From: Spirochaetae bacterium HGW-Spirochaetae-9
GTDB taxonomy: Bacteria; Spirochaetota; Spirochaetia; Treponematales; Rectinemataceae
DNA length: 6,943 nucleotides
Reading direction: 5' to 3'
NCBI GenBank assembly: GCA_002839205.1
Contig: PGXP01000090.1
Span: forward strand, 1 to 6,943
In this document: positions 6,780-6,943 of the stretch, piece after piece
Layout: every line of letters begins with the position of its first letter
How positions within the stretch are numbered: position 1 is the first letter of the stretch
Program-made: the position numbers and the translations under genes
The notes under the pieces: generated by a model
The model's input: only the letters and a program-made list of their open reading frames with translations
Databases searched by the model: none
What the model was told of the DNA's origin: nothing

Positions 6780-6943
6780 AAACGACGCGCAGGTCGAGTG
6801 CGTTCTCTTTCATCGCCGCGAGGGCGTTTTCGTCCATCTTCGAATCCGTAATGATGCCGTCAACTTCCGAGAGCGAGAGAACATTGACGAATCCCGTCCT
6901 TCCATACTTGGATGAATCGGCCACAAGCCAGGTCTCCTGAGCC
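6778..6943 (-). CDS. DeoR-family transcriptional regulator, C-terminal end; rest outside window
   Basis: The last 54 codons before the TAG encode the end of a DeoR-type sensor domain. The visible signature is VADSSKYGRTGFVNVLSLSE followed by VDGIITD, which matches the family's 'aDssKfgr...l..vdtiITD' segment near the C-terminus. Family members have an N-terminal winged-helix DNA-binding domain and a C-terminal domain that senses a phosphorylated sugar or related metabolite, mostly acting as repressors of sugar-use operons. The DNA-binding domain lies past the right edge. With only 9 bp to the E2 start and an overlapping ribosome binding site, it is probably co-transcribed with the dehydrogenase genes and is the natural candidate for their regulator; this is inferred from position only. 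Confidence 0.88.
   Translation of the reverse strand, partial: AQETWLVADSSKYGRTGFVNVLSLSEVDGIITDSKMDENALAAMKENALDLRVV

Overview
The window reads as a GC-rich bacterial chromosome segment (about 60% G+C by eye) with tightly packed, intact genes on both strands. It has two convergent groups. The left plus-strand group has a PfkB-family sugar kinase, cut by the window start, whose end overlaps an XdhC-type molybdenum-cofactor insertion protein by four bases. The right minus-strand group, read from the right edge leftward, has the end of a DeoR-family repressor, a dihydrolipoamide acyltransferase (E2), a dihydrolipoamide dehydrogenase (E3, TTG start) and a single-chain fused alpha-beta E1 of a 2-oxo acid dehydrogenase complex. 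The groups meet tail to tail across 52 bp containing a 24-bp imperfect palindrome.

The minus-strand genes encode all three enzymes of a PDH-type complex: E1 decarboxylates a 2-oxo acid and reductively acylates the lipoyl lysine of E2, E2 passes the acyl group to CoA, and E3 reoxidises the lipoyl arm to give NADH. Gaps are only 9, 16 and 11 bp, and two ribosome binding sites overlap the preceding stop codon, so one transcript starting at or upstream of the deoR-like gene is likely. The substrate (pyruvate, a branched-chain 2-oxo acid or acetoin) cannot be decided from the sequence. A DeoR regulator suggests control by a sugar phosphate, but no operator is visible here.

The most unusual points are the E1 architecture (alpha-beta fusion, two extra segments in the alpha half, GDA instead of GDG in the thiamine diphosphate motif) and what looks like two consecutive peripheral subunit-binding domains in E2. 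The organism is uncertain. ATA isoleucine codons are common (8 of 24 Ile in xdhC, 3 of 8 in the kinase fragment, several in E2), which argues against the usual GC-rich proteobacteria and actinobacteria. A GC-rich anaerobe such as a spirochaete relative is possible, but this is a weak inference. I found no RNA genes, mobile elements, CRISPR arrays or broken genes, and no clear evidence of an entirely new system.
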